Below, piece after piece: positions 18,503 to 27,666 of a stretch of 64,000 nt of DNA. The translations under genes and the position numbers were made by a program. The notes under the pieces were generated by a model. The model was not told the origin of the DNA. It saw nothing but the letters and a program-made list of their open reading frames with translations, and ran no database searches. The stretch covers positions 1 to 64,000 of the forward strand of contig PBNV01000004.1 in NCBI GenBank assembly GCA_002723345.1, written 5' to 3'. Each line of letters begins with the position of its first letter. Positions within the stretch are counted from its first letter, which is position 1. This DNA is from Rhodospirillaceae bacterium (GTDB lineage Bacteria > Pseudomonadota > Alphaproteobacteria > Rhodospirillales > UBA2165).

Positions 18503-21500
18503 TTGAAAAAACTTCTTATGAGCGTCGCAACCATAGCCATCATTCTTGTGGCAACGGTTCTTATCCTGCCGACCTTCATCAATTGGAACCAATACCGGGA
18601 AGAGATCACTTCTCAGGTGCGCAACGCCCTTGGCCAAGAGTTGAATATTAAAGGCGATATTAAGCTCACCATTCTTCCCTCTCCGGCGCTGGCAATCAAC
18701 GGCATCCACTTGGCCAATGTGGAGGGAACCTCAACAGCAGATATCGTGACCTTGAGATCACTCGAAGTAAACATCGCGCTCATCCCCCTCCTCGGCCAAA
18801 ACATTCAGATCACGAGCGTCCGTCTTGTGGAGCCGGTGGTTAACCTGGAAATTCTTGAGGATGGCACTAACAACCTAGCTTTTGGCACGGCAAAAAAGGA
18901 GCAACCGGAGGGGAGTATTTCATCCTCTGTAGCCGCCACCGACACACCAACGGCGCGCAAGCAGGCGAATGGTAATGGGCTCGGCATACCCTCTTTCGGG
19001 GGCTTTGCCGTGCAGATTGACAGCTTTGTAATAGAAAATGGTCAGCTCACATTCCGCGACGTGCCGAGGGGCCGCGTAGAGAGGCTTGATACTGTCAACG
19101 GCAAATTCCGATTAGCCTCACTCAATGGCCCGATGGAAATAGATGGCAACGCGCTTATTCGTAAAATTCCGATTAGCTTTTCGGCGTCAGTGGGCCAAAT
19201 CGTGCAAGACCGCACGCTTCCCTTCCGCGCGGCGGCCAAGGTAATTCCGGGGGATGTGAACCTTTCCTACAGTGGGGCTATTTCAAACTTGAGGGAAATC
19301 CCCATGCTGAAGGGAAAATTCTCCCTTAAAGGGGAGAACCTCAATACCTTTGTATCTGGTGTTGCAAACGGCATGGCACTTCCGCCGGCCTTGGGCCGGG
19401 CCTTCAGCGCCCAAGCAACAATCGCCGCCAGCCAGTCCAAAATAAGCATTCCTGATTTAGCCTTTTCGCTGGACGATACGAAGGGCACGGGAGAGATAAC
19501 CGCCGTGCTCGGGCCGACCCCGGGTGCAAACGTGATGTTGGCAATCAACAAAATCGATTTGGACAAGCTTCTAGGGACACCATCTCACCCAATCCCGGCA
19601 ACCCCCAAAGAGCCGACCACCTCGTCGGCTCCGTCGACCTCCTCGCCCCCTCGGGGCATTCAGCCCAGCGCCTCCCAAAGCGCCGATACGCCTCTAAGCT
19701 TGGCTACTCTGCCAGAAAACTTGGTTTCCAGCCTGAGCCTGTCTATTGAGGCGCTGAAATTTAAAGGCAAAGCCATCCGCCAAGCAAATCTGACCGCCGA
19801 ACTGGCAGGCCGGGAGGTGACTTTAAGTCAATTGTCTGCTCTGCTTCCCGGCAATACTGATCTCGCGATGTTTGGATTTATCTCTCAAAATGGCCGCGCG
19901 CCCGCGTTCGACGGAACGGTGGATATGGCCACCAATGATCTTCGTGGCATGCTGGATTGGCTCGGCACCGACGTCAGCGGCATCGCCCGGGACCGGCTCC
20001 GCAAATTATCTTTCTCCGGTAAAGTTTTCGCCGGACCGCGGGCACTCAACCTTTCCGACTTTGATGTACAGGTCGATAAAACCAAGATCAAAGGGGCGGC
20101 GGTTATCTCACACGGAGAACGGGTGTCCCTAGGCCTCAATTTAGATGTGGATAGGATTAACCTGGACGCCTATTTTCCGGTACCGAAAAAATCTGCGGCG
20201 CCAAAAAAAGAATTAACCCCGAAATTACAGGGGACATCACAAGACCAAAGACCCGCTGGACCTAATTCGCCTCCTGCACCATCTCCCGGTGATAATCCTC
20301 TGGCGCACCTTGGATTGTTGGGCGCATTAGATATAAACCTCAAAGCAAAAGTCGGTTCACTGAACGTCAAAGGGGTCCCGGTGTCTAATCTCGCGGCCGA
20401 CTCTGTGTTTTCAAACGGCCGGTTAACCTTCAACGATCTTAGTTTCCAGAACCTCGCCGGCATTCGCGGCAAATTAACCGGCAACCTCGCAGGGCTAGCA
20501 CCCGTCGAAGGCGTTGCGGACCCAACCTTCCAGGACTTCACGTTCGACGTTCGGGGAGAGTCCCTCAGGCGGTTTTTCAAGTTCGCCGAGATCAAATCTC
20601 CAATCGACCCCGGGACATTCGGCGCAGTTGCCCTCACTGGCTCGCTAAACGGGCCTCCCCGGACTCTCAATGTGACAGCGGCCATAAGGGCGCTGAGAGG
20701 TCGCTTTGGAATCGATGGAACAGTCAAACCCCTAGGTCCGGTACCTAGTCTGACCGGTCAATTGTCCTTCTCCCATCCAAGCGTTATCAGGCTCCTGCGG
20801 GCCTTTGATATCAAGTACCGTCCGGCTGACCGTAACCTCGGCGGCGTCAAGCTCAAAAGCAACATTATCGCATCATCGGCGGCCATTACACTCTCCCGCA
20901 TGACCGGTGAGGCCACGGGCGTCTCATTCCGCGGCGACCTTGCGCTTAAACTCAACGGGCCAAAGCCAGCCGTGACGGCAAATCTGACTACCGGCGCGTT
21001 GGATTTGAACAAATATGGATCTAAGGCCCAAAAAGCGTCCTCGAAGGACGAACTACTCTGGCGTTACGCCTTTGAAGCTGAGCCGCCCCGTGCGCGCTTC
21101 CATAAAGCCTCCTGGTCGCGACTGTCGCGTGCACCTAAGTCCCAAATGCTTTTTAAAAATGTGATAAGCAGACTCTGGTCAAATGACCCGATGGATGTAT
21201 CTGTGCTGAATAGCTTTGATGCAGACGTCACACTCAAGACCCCTCGGCTCACATTCGGTAAACTCCCTCTAGACAACGCCGATCTGGCCGTAGCACTGCA
21301 TAACGGCGTCCTCGACGTGCGTCGAGCCACAGGGAACCTTTTTCTAGGCAAGGTCAAACTGGTTGGTAAGGCCGTAGCGACATCCGGCACGGCGCAGTAT
21401 CAAAGCCGCTTCACCCTTCAAGGCGTCAGCATGCCATTGGCTCTCCGTGCCTTTGGCCGCCGGACCCTCAAATCAGGCACGATGGAGGTGATCGGCGAGT

Positions 21501-22192
21501 TTAAGTCATCCGGGCGTAGCGTTGCCGATATGATCTCACGGCTTACCGGTACGGGCTCGCTTTCACTAAACGCTCTGGATACCTCCAAAGGCGCCGGGGC
21601 GGGATCCGCCCTCTCTGGCGTCACCAACCTTTTAACGGCGCTCTACCAGTTTGCCGGCTCACAGGGCGGTCCTGTCAATACGGCCAAAGCTGATCTCCGC
21701 GGCACCTTCAAAATTGAAAAGGGTATCGCCAGTTACGATGACATGACCCTCACGTCACCTGTAGGCAATGTCTCTGCAAAGGGGGTGGTCGATCTCCCGA
21801 ACTGGCGGATCAACACCTCCGGCACCATAGATCTATCTCGGAGTTTATTGCTCCAGGTATTGGCGGATCAAAAGGGGCCATCCCTCATACCATTCCAATT
21901 GAGCGGACCAATCGAAAAACCGAATGTCAAGCTAGACACAGGTAAAATCGGCGGCAGGCTTCGAATTCCCGGCGGAATTGGGAAAAAACTCGACAAGGTA
22001 TTAAAAAACAAGGGATTTGGTGGCGTGCTACAGAATATTCTTCCCGGCACACGGAACTTACAGCTACCAGCGCAAAGGAGAGAACCCGGCGCACCCAGAC
22101 CTCAGAGGCCACAGAGACAAAAAGAGCAACAAGCCCCCGCGTCGAAGCCAGAAGATTTTTTAAAAAATATTCTACGAGGTTTGGGTCGGTAA
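18503..22192 (+). CDS. AsmA family envelope protein, very large
   Basis: The 1229-residue protein begins with one N-terminal membrane segment (LLMSVATIAIILVATVLILP) followed by the AsmA signature FINWNQYREEITSQVRNALG and DIKLTILPSPALAINGIHLAN. The long periplasmic body is beta-rich and repetitive, as in AsmA/TamB-type bridge proteins thought to move or order lipids between membranes. Pro/Ser-rich linkers occur at about residues 366-400 and 558-602, and a basic Pro/Gln-rich tail at about 1192-1229. The start is TTG with AAAGAG eight bases upstream. MlaA/MlaC at 60.6 kb are another lipid-transport element in this window. Confidence 0.9.
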   Translation: MKKLLMSVATIAIILVATVLILPTFINWNQYREEITSQVRNALGQELNIKGDIKLTILPSPALAINGIHLANVEGTSTADIVTLRSLEVNIALIPLLGQNIQITSVRLVEPVVNLEILEDGTNNLAFGTAKKEQPEGSISSSVAATDTPTARKQANGNGLGIPSFGGFAVQIDSFVIENGQLTFRDVPRGRVERLDTVNGKFRLASLNGPMEIDGNALIRKIPISFSASVGQIVQDRTLPFRAAAKVIPGDVNLSYSGAISNLREIPMLKGKFSLKGENLNTFVSGVANGMALPPALGRAFSAQATIAASQSKISIPDLAFSLDDTKGTGEITAVLGPTPGANVMLAINKIDLDKLLGTPSHPIPATPKEPTTSSAPSTSSPPRGIQPSASQSADTPLSLATLPENLVSSLSLSIEALKFKGKAIRQANLTAELAGREVTLSQLSALLPGNTDLAMFGFISQNGRAPAFDGTVDMATNDLRGMLDWLGTDVSGIARDRLRKLSFSGKVFAGPRALNLSDFDVQVDKTKIKGAAVISHGERVSLGLNLDVDRINLDAYFPVPKKSAAPKKELTPKLQGTSQDQRPAGPNSPPAPSPGDNPLAHLGLLGALDINLKAKVGSLNVKGVPVSNLAADSVFSNGRLTFNDLSFQNLAGIRGKLTGNLAGLAPVEGVADPTFQDFTFDVRGESLRRFFKFAEIKSPIDPGTFGAVALTGSLNGPPRTLNVTAAIRALRGRFGIDGTVKPLGPVPSLTGQLSFSHPSVIRLLRAFDIKYRPADRNLGGVKLKSNIIASSAAITLSRMTGEATGVSFRGDLALKLNGPKPAVTANLTTGALDLNKYGSKAQKASSKDELLWRYAFEAEPPRARFHKASWSRLSRAPKSQMLFKNVISRLWSNDPMDVSVLNSFDADVTLKTPRLTFGKLPLDNADLAVALHNGVLDVRRATGNLFLGKVKLVGKAVATSGTAQYQSRFTLQGVSMPLALRAFGRRTLKSGTMEVIGEFKSSGRSVADMISRLTGTGSLSLNALDTSKGAGAGSALSGVTNLLTALYQFAGSQGGPVNTAKADLRGTFKIEKGIASYDDMTLTSPVGNVSAKGVVDLPNWRINTSGTIDLSRSLLLQVLADQKGPSLIPFQLSGPIEKPNVKLDTGKIGGRLRIPGGIGKKLDKVLKNKGFGGVLQNILPGTRNLQLPAQRREPGAPRPQRPQRQKEQQAPASKPEDFLKNILRGLGR

Positions 22193-22201
22193 AACTGGCA
22201 A

Positions 22202-22417
22202 TCACCCTCCTATCTCTCTTAGGACATAGACCCGTAAAGCACTGGAGAGATTACCTGACCGTCCCTCGTCCACTTCAGCCACAAGTTGATTGATGGACAA
22301 GCCGCGTCGGTCCGCGAGTTCTTTGAGCACCTCCCAAAAAGCGTCCTCCAGAGACACACTCGTTCTGTGGCCGGCGACCAAAACAGAGCGCTTTCGAAGG
22401 CGACTAGGATCTACCAC
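22202..22417 (-). CDS. Ribbon-helix-helix domain protein (RHH_4)
   Basis: The 71-residue protein has a ribbon-helix-helix fold: the strand RTSVSLEDAFWEVLKELA and helices RRGLSINQLVAEVDEGR and NLSSALRVYVLREI. It matches the alphaproteobacterial RHH_4 family, small DNA-binding or DNA-binding-like proteins of unknown target. The start is GTG, inside the last codons of the upstream TfoX gene (14-base overlap). It is convergent with AsmA, nine bases away. Confidence 0.85.
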   Translation of the reverse strand: MVDPSRLRKRSVLVAGHRTSVSLEDAFWEVLKELADRRGLSINQLVAEVDEGRSGNLSSALRVYVLREIGG

Positions 22418-22667
22418 GGGATGTCCCGCTTCTTATTGCCTTTTTGGCAGCGTTCCGCCTAGCTGCGTTGCGGGCCTTTTCCGCCCGGATCGCCCATCTT
22501 TCCGGATCATCCACCTTCAAATAAAAGCCGTCCATACGGCTAAGGATACCGGACATCACACTGTCCTTGAAAAGACCCAAACCGCCAAACATTCTGCGTG
22601 GCATGACATCTTCCACCTGTGAGAGCTGATCCAGAATACAATTACTATAGTCCGTGCTTAAAGGCAT
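22404..22667 (-). CDS. TfoX N-terminal domain protein, short
   Basis: The 87-residue protein shows the TfoX_N signature PRRMFGGLGLFKDSVMSGILSRMDGFYLKVDD. Members of this family are linked to competence regulation in gammaproteobacteria; in alphaproteobacteria the role is unknown. The usual C-terminal part (an aromatic FxY motif and a YWxLP-like segment) is missing. After KVDDPERW the sequence is a short Arg/Lys-rich tail. Neither of the other two frames restores the family sequence, so this is a short variant rather than a simple frameshift. It overlaps the RHH gene. Confidence 0.75.
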   Translation of the reverse strand: MPLSTDYSNCILDQLSQVEDVMPRRMFGGLGLFKDSVMSGILSRMDGFYLKVDDPERWAIRAEKARNAARRNAAKKAIRSGTSRGRS

Positions 22668-22677
22668 CAGTTCGCGC

Positions 22678-23679
22678 TTACATCAATCGAACAAGACTAA
22701 TCGCTGCCACCCACGCGGCATTGATTAGGCAGGCGATAGCCGCGAGGTAAAGTCCTCGGCTGATATCGACAGCCGTCGCCTTTGCCGTCCCATCTCCAAT
22801 CCAGGCGTCGCGCGTCGTGTTCGTATTAAATTTCCTCGGCCCCGCCAACGCCAAGTTAAGTGCACCAGCGGTCGCCCCCAGTGGCCAGCCCAGATTACGA
22901 GAATGATGTTTCCCCGCATCCCGCAGCATAATCTTAGCCGCAAGGCTCGGTTTAGCGGTAGGTACCAGGACCGACCCGAGCACCGTGTAAAGCCCTGCCA
23001 TGCGAGCCGGAACGTACAGCAGAATATCGTTCAGGCGTGCTGCGGTGAAGCCAAACGCCCGATGCCGGTCTGTCTGATGGCCCACGACCTCGGCCATCAT
23101 ATCTACGGCCCGAAATACCATCAGTCCGGGCAGACCAAACACTACGTACCAAAAGACAGGCACCGCCACGCCGCGGGCGATCGCAGCAGCCGACGCCTCG
23201 AGGCCAGTCCGGGCAAGATGATGAAGGTCCATGCTTTTCACTGGCTGGTGTGAGATCGTCGCGATATGCTTGCGGGCTTGGGGCAAATCCTCGCCTCGGA
23301 GCGAGTGGCCGCATTTTTGTACTATGGTATATGTGCCTCGCTGATCCAGAAACAGTGCAATCATGAGGGTTTCAATCATCCAGAATAATTCAATATTTTG
23401 TGAAAGCCACGCCAATCCCCAGCCAACGGCACCAGATATCAAAATGATGATCAGGGCAACAATGGCTCCCCTTACGGCCCGGTCCTCTGGTGATCGGCCC
23501 TCCCGGTTGAGCTTACGGTCACACCAGGACACAAATCCGGCGATCAACACAAGAGGCGCGCCTGGCCCGCGTGTCAGACTGTAGAACCGGCCGAAAAAGG
23601 CTTCCAGAATCAAGGCAAAGACAAGCAAAATGACAGGATCAAACCCGCCGTCCGGACGAGATATGCCAAATAAAAACAT
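22678..23679 (-). CDS. cobD: Adenosylcobinamide-phosphate synthase CobD/CbiB
   Basis: The 333-residue membrane protein has the CbiB/CobD features: VILLVFALILEAFFG at the start, GPGAPLVLIAGFVSWCDRKLNRE, EDLPQARKHIATISHQPVKSMD, the RGVAVPVFWYVVFGLPGLMVFRAVDMMAEVVGH-type core and DAGKHHSRNLGWPLGATAGAL. It attaches the aminopropanol (or its phosphate) to adenosylcobyric acid in cobalamin assembly. No other cob gene is adjacent. The B12-dependent metH at 54.7 kb is a user of the product. It is divergent from the SCO gene, 140 bases apart. Confidence 0.93.
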   Translation of the reverse strand: MFLFGISRPDGGFDPVILLVFALILEAFFGRFYSLTRGPGAPLVLIAGFVSWCDRKLNREGRSPEDRAVRGAIVALIIILISGAVGWGLAWLSQNIELFWMIETLMIALFLDQRGTYTIVQKCGHSLRGEDLPQARKHIATISHQPVKSMDLHHLARTGLEASAAAIARGVAVPVFWYVVFGLPGLMVFRAVDMMAEVVGHQTDRHRAFGFTAARLNDILLYVPARMAGLYTVLGSVLVPTAKPSLAAKIMLRDAGKHHSRNLGWPLGATAGALNLALAGPRKFNTNTTRDAWIGDGTAKATAVDISRGLYLAAIACLINAAWVAAISLVRLM

Positions 23680-23819
23680 TTTACGAGCATGCTCAGCTGC
23701 GGCGGATCCGTCAATTGTTCAAATCTATGCGGTTACGGCTTTTATTTTTCCGTCTTGATGAGCAAACCCCAGGGGCGCTATGAGAAGACGGATAAAAGTA
23801 ATTTACCAGGTATTTCTTC

Positions 23820-24464
23820 ATGCCCCAGCGCCGCGTTTACCTTTATCTAGGTGTTGCCGTCCTAATTATCATTATTGGCGTCACTCTCCGTTTCTTTGCG
23901 TCGCCCCAGAGCATGGTGAGCCCGGCGGGCGTGACCGTGATGGACAAGGGTGGTAGGGAGATCAAAGGCAGCAAACCGCCATCGATTGGAGGGCGCTTCA
24001 CCTTAATCAGCCAGGACGGCAGACCCGTAACGGACGCAGATTTTAGGGGAAAAAACACCCTCGTATTTTTTGGCTTCACCAACTGTCCCGACGTGTGTCC
24101 GCTGACCCTAAACAATATATCCCGGGCAATGGTGTTGCTAGGCGCGGACGCAAATAAAATTCAACCGCTGTTCATAAGCGTGGACCCTCTCCGCGACACG
24201 CCTAATGTGTTGAGGAAGTATCTAAAGCATTTTGATCATCGCATCATCGGTCTAACGGGCACCCCGAAACAAGTTGTAGCCGTCCAGCGAGCATACCGCA
24301 TCTTTGCGCAAAGAAGGAACGCGGTTGGCTCAGGTTCGGATGATTATCTGATGGATCATACGTCCATATCCTACATGATGGGCCCAAGCGGGGAATTTAA
24401 AACCTTCTTTAGCAACGGCTCAACTCCAGAAGAGTTCGTCACCAAGATACGGCAATATCTCTAA
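23820..24464 (+). CDS. SCO1/SenC family copper chaperone
   Basis: The 214-residue protein has an N-terminal membrane anchor (about residues 8-25) and a periplasmic thioredoxin-like domain. The copper-binding residues are visible: Cys89 and Cys93 in TNCPDVCP and His180 in LMDHTS. SCO proteins deliver copper to the CuA site of cytochrome c oxidase or keep its thiols reduced. It begins a plus-strand cluster with the YcgN and YgjP genes. Confidence 0.93.
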   Translation: MPQRRVYLYLGVAVLIIIIGVTLRFFASPQSMVSPAGVTVMDKGGREIKGSKPPSIGGRFTLISQDGRPVTDADFRGKNTLVFFGFTNCPDVCPLTLNNISRAMVLLGADANKIQPLFISVDPLRDTPNVLRKYLKHFDHRIIGLTGTPKQVVAVQRAYRIFAQRRNAVGSGSDDYLMDHTSISYMMGPSGEFKTFFSNGSTPEEFVTKIRQYL

Positions 24465-24522
24465 TCAGAACGGCTCGAAAATTTCGCTGCCGCCGGGATC
24501 GAGCTTATGGTAAGAAAACAAC

Positions 24523-24984
24523 ATGAATGTTATCCCTTTCTGGAAACAAAAATCTCTCTCTGAACTCTCTATGGACGAGTGGGAGTCTCTATGCGACGGG
24601 TGCGGGAAATGCTGCCTACATAAGCTTGAAGATGAAGATACCGATGAGATCTTTCATACCAACGTCGCGTGCGCTTTGCTAGATATTGGAACATGCCGCT
24701 GCACAAATTATGTCGAACGCACATTTCGTGTGCCTGATTGCGTAGAGTTGACAGCTAAAAACCTGACAAGCCTTAAATGGCTGCCACCAACCTGTGCCTA
24801 CCGCGTAATACACGAAGGCAAGGATCTTGCCTGGTGGCACCCTTTAGTGTCCGGGGATCCGGACACCGTGCATCGAGCCAATGAATCTGTGAAAAACCGG
24901 GCTATACCAGAAAACCAGGCGGGCGGGCTGGAGGATCACATAGTGACCTGGCCCACGGAGATAAGCGGGGGCGATGCACCCTGA
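24523..24984 (+). CDS. YcgN family cysteine cluster protein (UPF0260)
   Basis: The 153-residue protein has the family's cysteine cluster CDGCGKCC near residue 27, then Cys residues in [14 protein letters not shown] and VPDC, and the conserved LPPTCAYR and [11 protein letters not shown] segments. The cysteines suggest a metal or Fe-S site; the function is unknown. The TGA stop overlaps the ATG of the next gene (TGATG), so the two are coupled. Confidence 0.92.
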   Translation: MNVIPFWKQKSLSELSMDEWESLCDGCGKCCLHKLEDEDTDEIFHTNVACALLDIGTCRCTNYVERTFRVPDCVELTAKNLTSLKWLPPTCAYRVIHEGKDLAWWHPLVSGDPDTVHRANESVKNRAIPENQAGGLEDHIVTWPTEISGGDAP

Positions 24985-25682
24985 TGACGGACATTTTCGA
25001 AATTTACTACGACGGCGTCCGCATGCCGGTCCGGATAAAATGGAGCACACAAGCACGGCGGCTTATTTTACGCATGGATCAGACCTCGGAGGGGGGCGTA
25101 CTCACAGTCCCATTAGGGGCAACAAAAAAAGAGGCGGTTTTGATGGCGCAACAGAGTGCGGCTTGGCTTTACGCAAAAATTCGAGACAGGCCAACCCGAC
25201 AAATGTTTTATGACGGGCATGTCCTCTCTCTCTTGGACAATCCTGTCACGATTCGCCACGCGCCAGAGGAACGATCCGGCGTTCAACTTGACGGGAGCGA
25301 GTTAATCGTCTCAGGACAGGCCGAGCATCTGCAGCGCCGAGTGTTTGATTGGCTTAAAGGCCATACAAAAGATGTCATCGCCCCCAGGGCTGAAATCATG
25401 GCCGATCAACTGGGCAAAAAAATTAGAAAAATCTCTGTGCGTAACACTCAGTCGCGCTGGGGATCATGCTCCCACACTGGGGATTTATCATTTTGTTGGC
25501 GCCTCATCCTTACACCGAACTGGGTTCTGAACTATGTCATCGCCCATGAAGTATCGCATCTAGCACATATGAATCATGGCCCTGCTTTCTGGAAAACCGT
25601 CGAGACTTTTGAGGTGGAAACGGATAGAGCACGAACATGGCTCAACAAAAACAGTGCCCGGCTGCAAAGAATAGGACCCTGA
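24984..25682 (+). CDS. YgjP/SprT-like zinc metallopeptidase (DUF45)
   Basis: The 232-residue protein carries the zinc motif HEVSH at residues 188-192 with a third His at 198 (HMNHGPAFW), and the family segment SVRNTQSRWGSCS followed by LTPNWVLNYVIAHE. This is the YgjP-like (M48-related) family, cytoplasmic and of unsettled substrate. It starts within the stop of the YcgN gene. Confidence 0.9.
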   Translation: MTDIFEIYYDGVRMPVRIKWSTQARRLILRMDQTSEGGVLTVPLGATKKEAVLMAQQSAAWLYAKIRDRPTRQMFYDGHVLSLLDNPVTIRHAPEERSGVQLDGSELIVSGQAEHLQRRVFDWLKGHTKDVIAPRAEIMADQLGKKIRKISVRNTQSRWGSCSHTGDLSFCWRLILTPNWVLNYVIAHEVSHLAHMNHGPAFWKTVETFEVETDRARTWLNKNSARLQRIGP

Positions 25683-26022
25683 GACATTCTCTCACACCGC
25701 AAAGATCGTGTGGTCGCGTAACGGCGGGCTTCTATACTGGCGTCACAACACAATTAGAAAATACGGGAAAAGGTAATGCACGAGTATACTGACGGAACTA
25801 CCTGATTGACACCTGTGACGACAGCCCTGATAGAGGCCAGATGCAACGGCTGCAAGGATGCTTATCATCGGGCCAGAGAGTAACTTGCCATGTCGATAGC
25901 AACTTGGTCCATCGGACCCATGGAAACTCTCAAAGCATATGTGCAGGAAACGAATAGAAAAAAATGTTGTTGGATGTCGAAACTAGTGACATCACCGGTT
26001 ACCCACACGGAAAAGTTCTTGC
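25683..26022. other. Intergenic region, nothing recognised
   Basis: These 340 bases separate the convergent YgjP-like and GMC genes. A short inverted repeat CACAC...GTGTG follows the YgjP stop but lacks a T run. A 61-codon frame at 25890-26075 overlaps the GMC gene antisense and is not convincing. Confidence 0.5.
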
Positions 26023-27663
26023 TTAAGGCCCTGCTTGTAGGGCCGCTGCCGACAATTGGTCCCGACCAAGAATGATGTCAGACGCCTTATCCGCAATCAT
26101 CATGACGGGGGCATTCAAGTTACCGCCGACGATATCCGGCATAACCGACGCGTCGACAACCCGAAGGTTTTGACAGCCCCTCACCCTCAAGTCCGGATCC
26201 ACCACGGACGCCTCGTCAATACCCATGCGACAGGTCCCCACCGGATGATATACGGTAACGGCGCTTTGTCGAATAAATGCATCAATCTCATCATCACCTT
26301 TTACGTCGGGGCCCGGGAGGGTTTCTTCACCGATGTCTCTGTCAAATGACCCCGCGCCTGCGAGGGTACGCATCAGTTTAAAACTGAACCGCATCGCGCG
26401 ACGGTCATAGTCTGTGGAGAGAAGATTATTCAAGATGCGCGGCGGACCATTAGGATTTTCCGGATCAAGCCGAACTATCCCCCGGCTTTCAGGTCGAAGG
26501 TGGCAGGCCAGAAACCCCAGGCCATCCATGCCAGCAGGTTTAATCAGAGGGAACCATTCATGGGCTTGCACAGAGAATAACCGAAAGAACAACTGAATAT
26601 CCGGTAGCGCAATCTCAGGCGCGCTTTTGACAAAACCAGTGCCAAAGCCCAATGGCATGGTGGCGGGGCCATCTTTCTTAAAAAGCGCCCGCAGCATATT
26701 GAAACTCAAACGATCAAGCCGAAGTTCCCTATGGAAATCAGACCGGCGTTTACGTTTAAACTCGATCGCCACACTGGGATGATCCTGGAGGTTACCGCCT
26801 ACACTTTCGCGGTCAGCCACTACACGGATTCCCGCTTCCCGAAGATGGGCGACCGGGCCCACGCCCGATCGCATGAGCAATTGTGGTGAATTAAACGCGC
26901 CAGACGCGAGGATGACCTCCCTGGCCGCGGTTGCCGTGAACGACCGCCCGCTCTGTGAATAAGTGATACCCGTGGCCTTAGTGCCATCAAAGTCAATCCG
27001 GTTCACGTGGGCTTCGGTCACAAGTGTGAGATTGGGTCGATTGAGCACAGGATGCAAAAACGCGACCGCCGCACTTTGCCGCCGCCCGTCCCCGATATTA
27101 AATTGCATGCGCGCTAAGCCCTCTTGCTCAGCCCCGTTAAAGTCATCTGTCACGGACAGTCCGGCGGCCTTACCAGCTTCGAAATAAGCTTCCATCAGCG
27201 GATCTGTGGACGGGTTTGGCTGGGTCTTCAGCGGGCCATCCTCACCGTGAAAGTCATCAGCTCCCTTGATAAAGGCCTCTGCCTTGCGAAAATACGGTAG
27301 GACCCGCTCGTAGCTCCAGTCCGTCAACCCCATTTGAGCCCAGCGATCATAGTCTCCACTGTTGCCCCGCACATACGCCATCATATTGATGGCCGATGAT
27401 CCACCCAAGACTTTGCCCCTCGGGTGGTAGAGTTTGCGGTTTTCCATGTGGGGCTCGGGCTCTGAGTGATAGGACCAGTTAAAGCGGTCCTGGTTCCAGA
27501 TTTTAGCCACGCCCATAGGGATGTGGATAAGCCAATTGCTATCTCTCTTGCCGGCCTCCAGGATCAGCACTCGGTGGGAGGGATTTTCACTCAGACGGTT
27601 GGCAAGGACACATCCCGCAGACCCAGCCCCCACAATGACAAAATCAAATTTAAAATCGTACAT
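26023..27663 (-). CDS. GMC family oxidoreductase (choline/alcohol dehydrogenase-like)
   Basis: The 546-residue FAD enzyme begins with the dinucleotide motif FVIVGAGSAGCVLANRLSE and has the GMC signatures HPRGKVLGGSSAINMMAYVRG and GAFNSPQLLMRSGVGP. The active site shows His in VTVYHPVGTCRMG and the C-terminal Asn in GGNLNAPVMMIAD. Such enzymes oxidise primary alcohols such as choline, polyethylene glycol or alkanols. It is the last gene of a minus-strand set, three bases after the iron alcohol dehydrogenase. Confidence 0.92.
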   Translation of the reverse strand: MYDFKFDFVIVGAGSAGCVLANRLSENPSHRVLILEAGKRDSNWLIHIPMGVAKIWNQDRFNWSYHSEPEPHMENRKLYHPRGKVLGGSSAINMMAYVRGNSGDYDRWAQMGLTDWSYERVLPYFRKAEAFIKGADDFHGEDGPLKTQPNPSTDPLMEAYFEAGKAAGLSVTDDFNGAEQEGLARMQFNIGDGRRQSAAVAFLHPVLNRPNLTLVTEAHVNRIDFDGTKATGITYSQSGRSFTATAAREVILASGAFNSPQLLMRSGVGPVAHLREAGIRVVADRESVGGNLQDHPSVAIEFKRKRRSDFHRELRLDRLSFNMLRALFKKDGPATMPLGFGTGFVKSAPEIALPDIQLFFRLFSVQAHEWFPLIKPAGMDGLGFLACHLRPESRGIVRLDPENPNGPPRILNNLLSTDYDRRAMRFSFKLMRTLAGAGSFDRDIGEETLPGPDVKGDDEIDAFIRQSAVTVYHPVGTCRMGIDEASVVDPDLRVRGCQNLRVVDASVMPDIVGGNLNAPVMMIADKASDIILGRDQLSAAALQAGP

Positions 27664-27666
27664 CGG

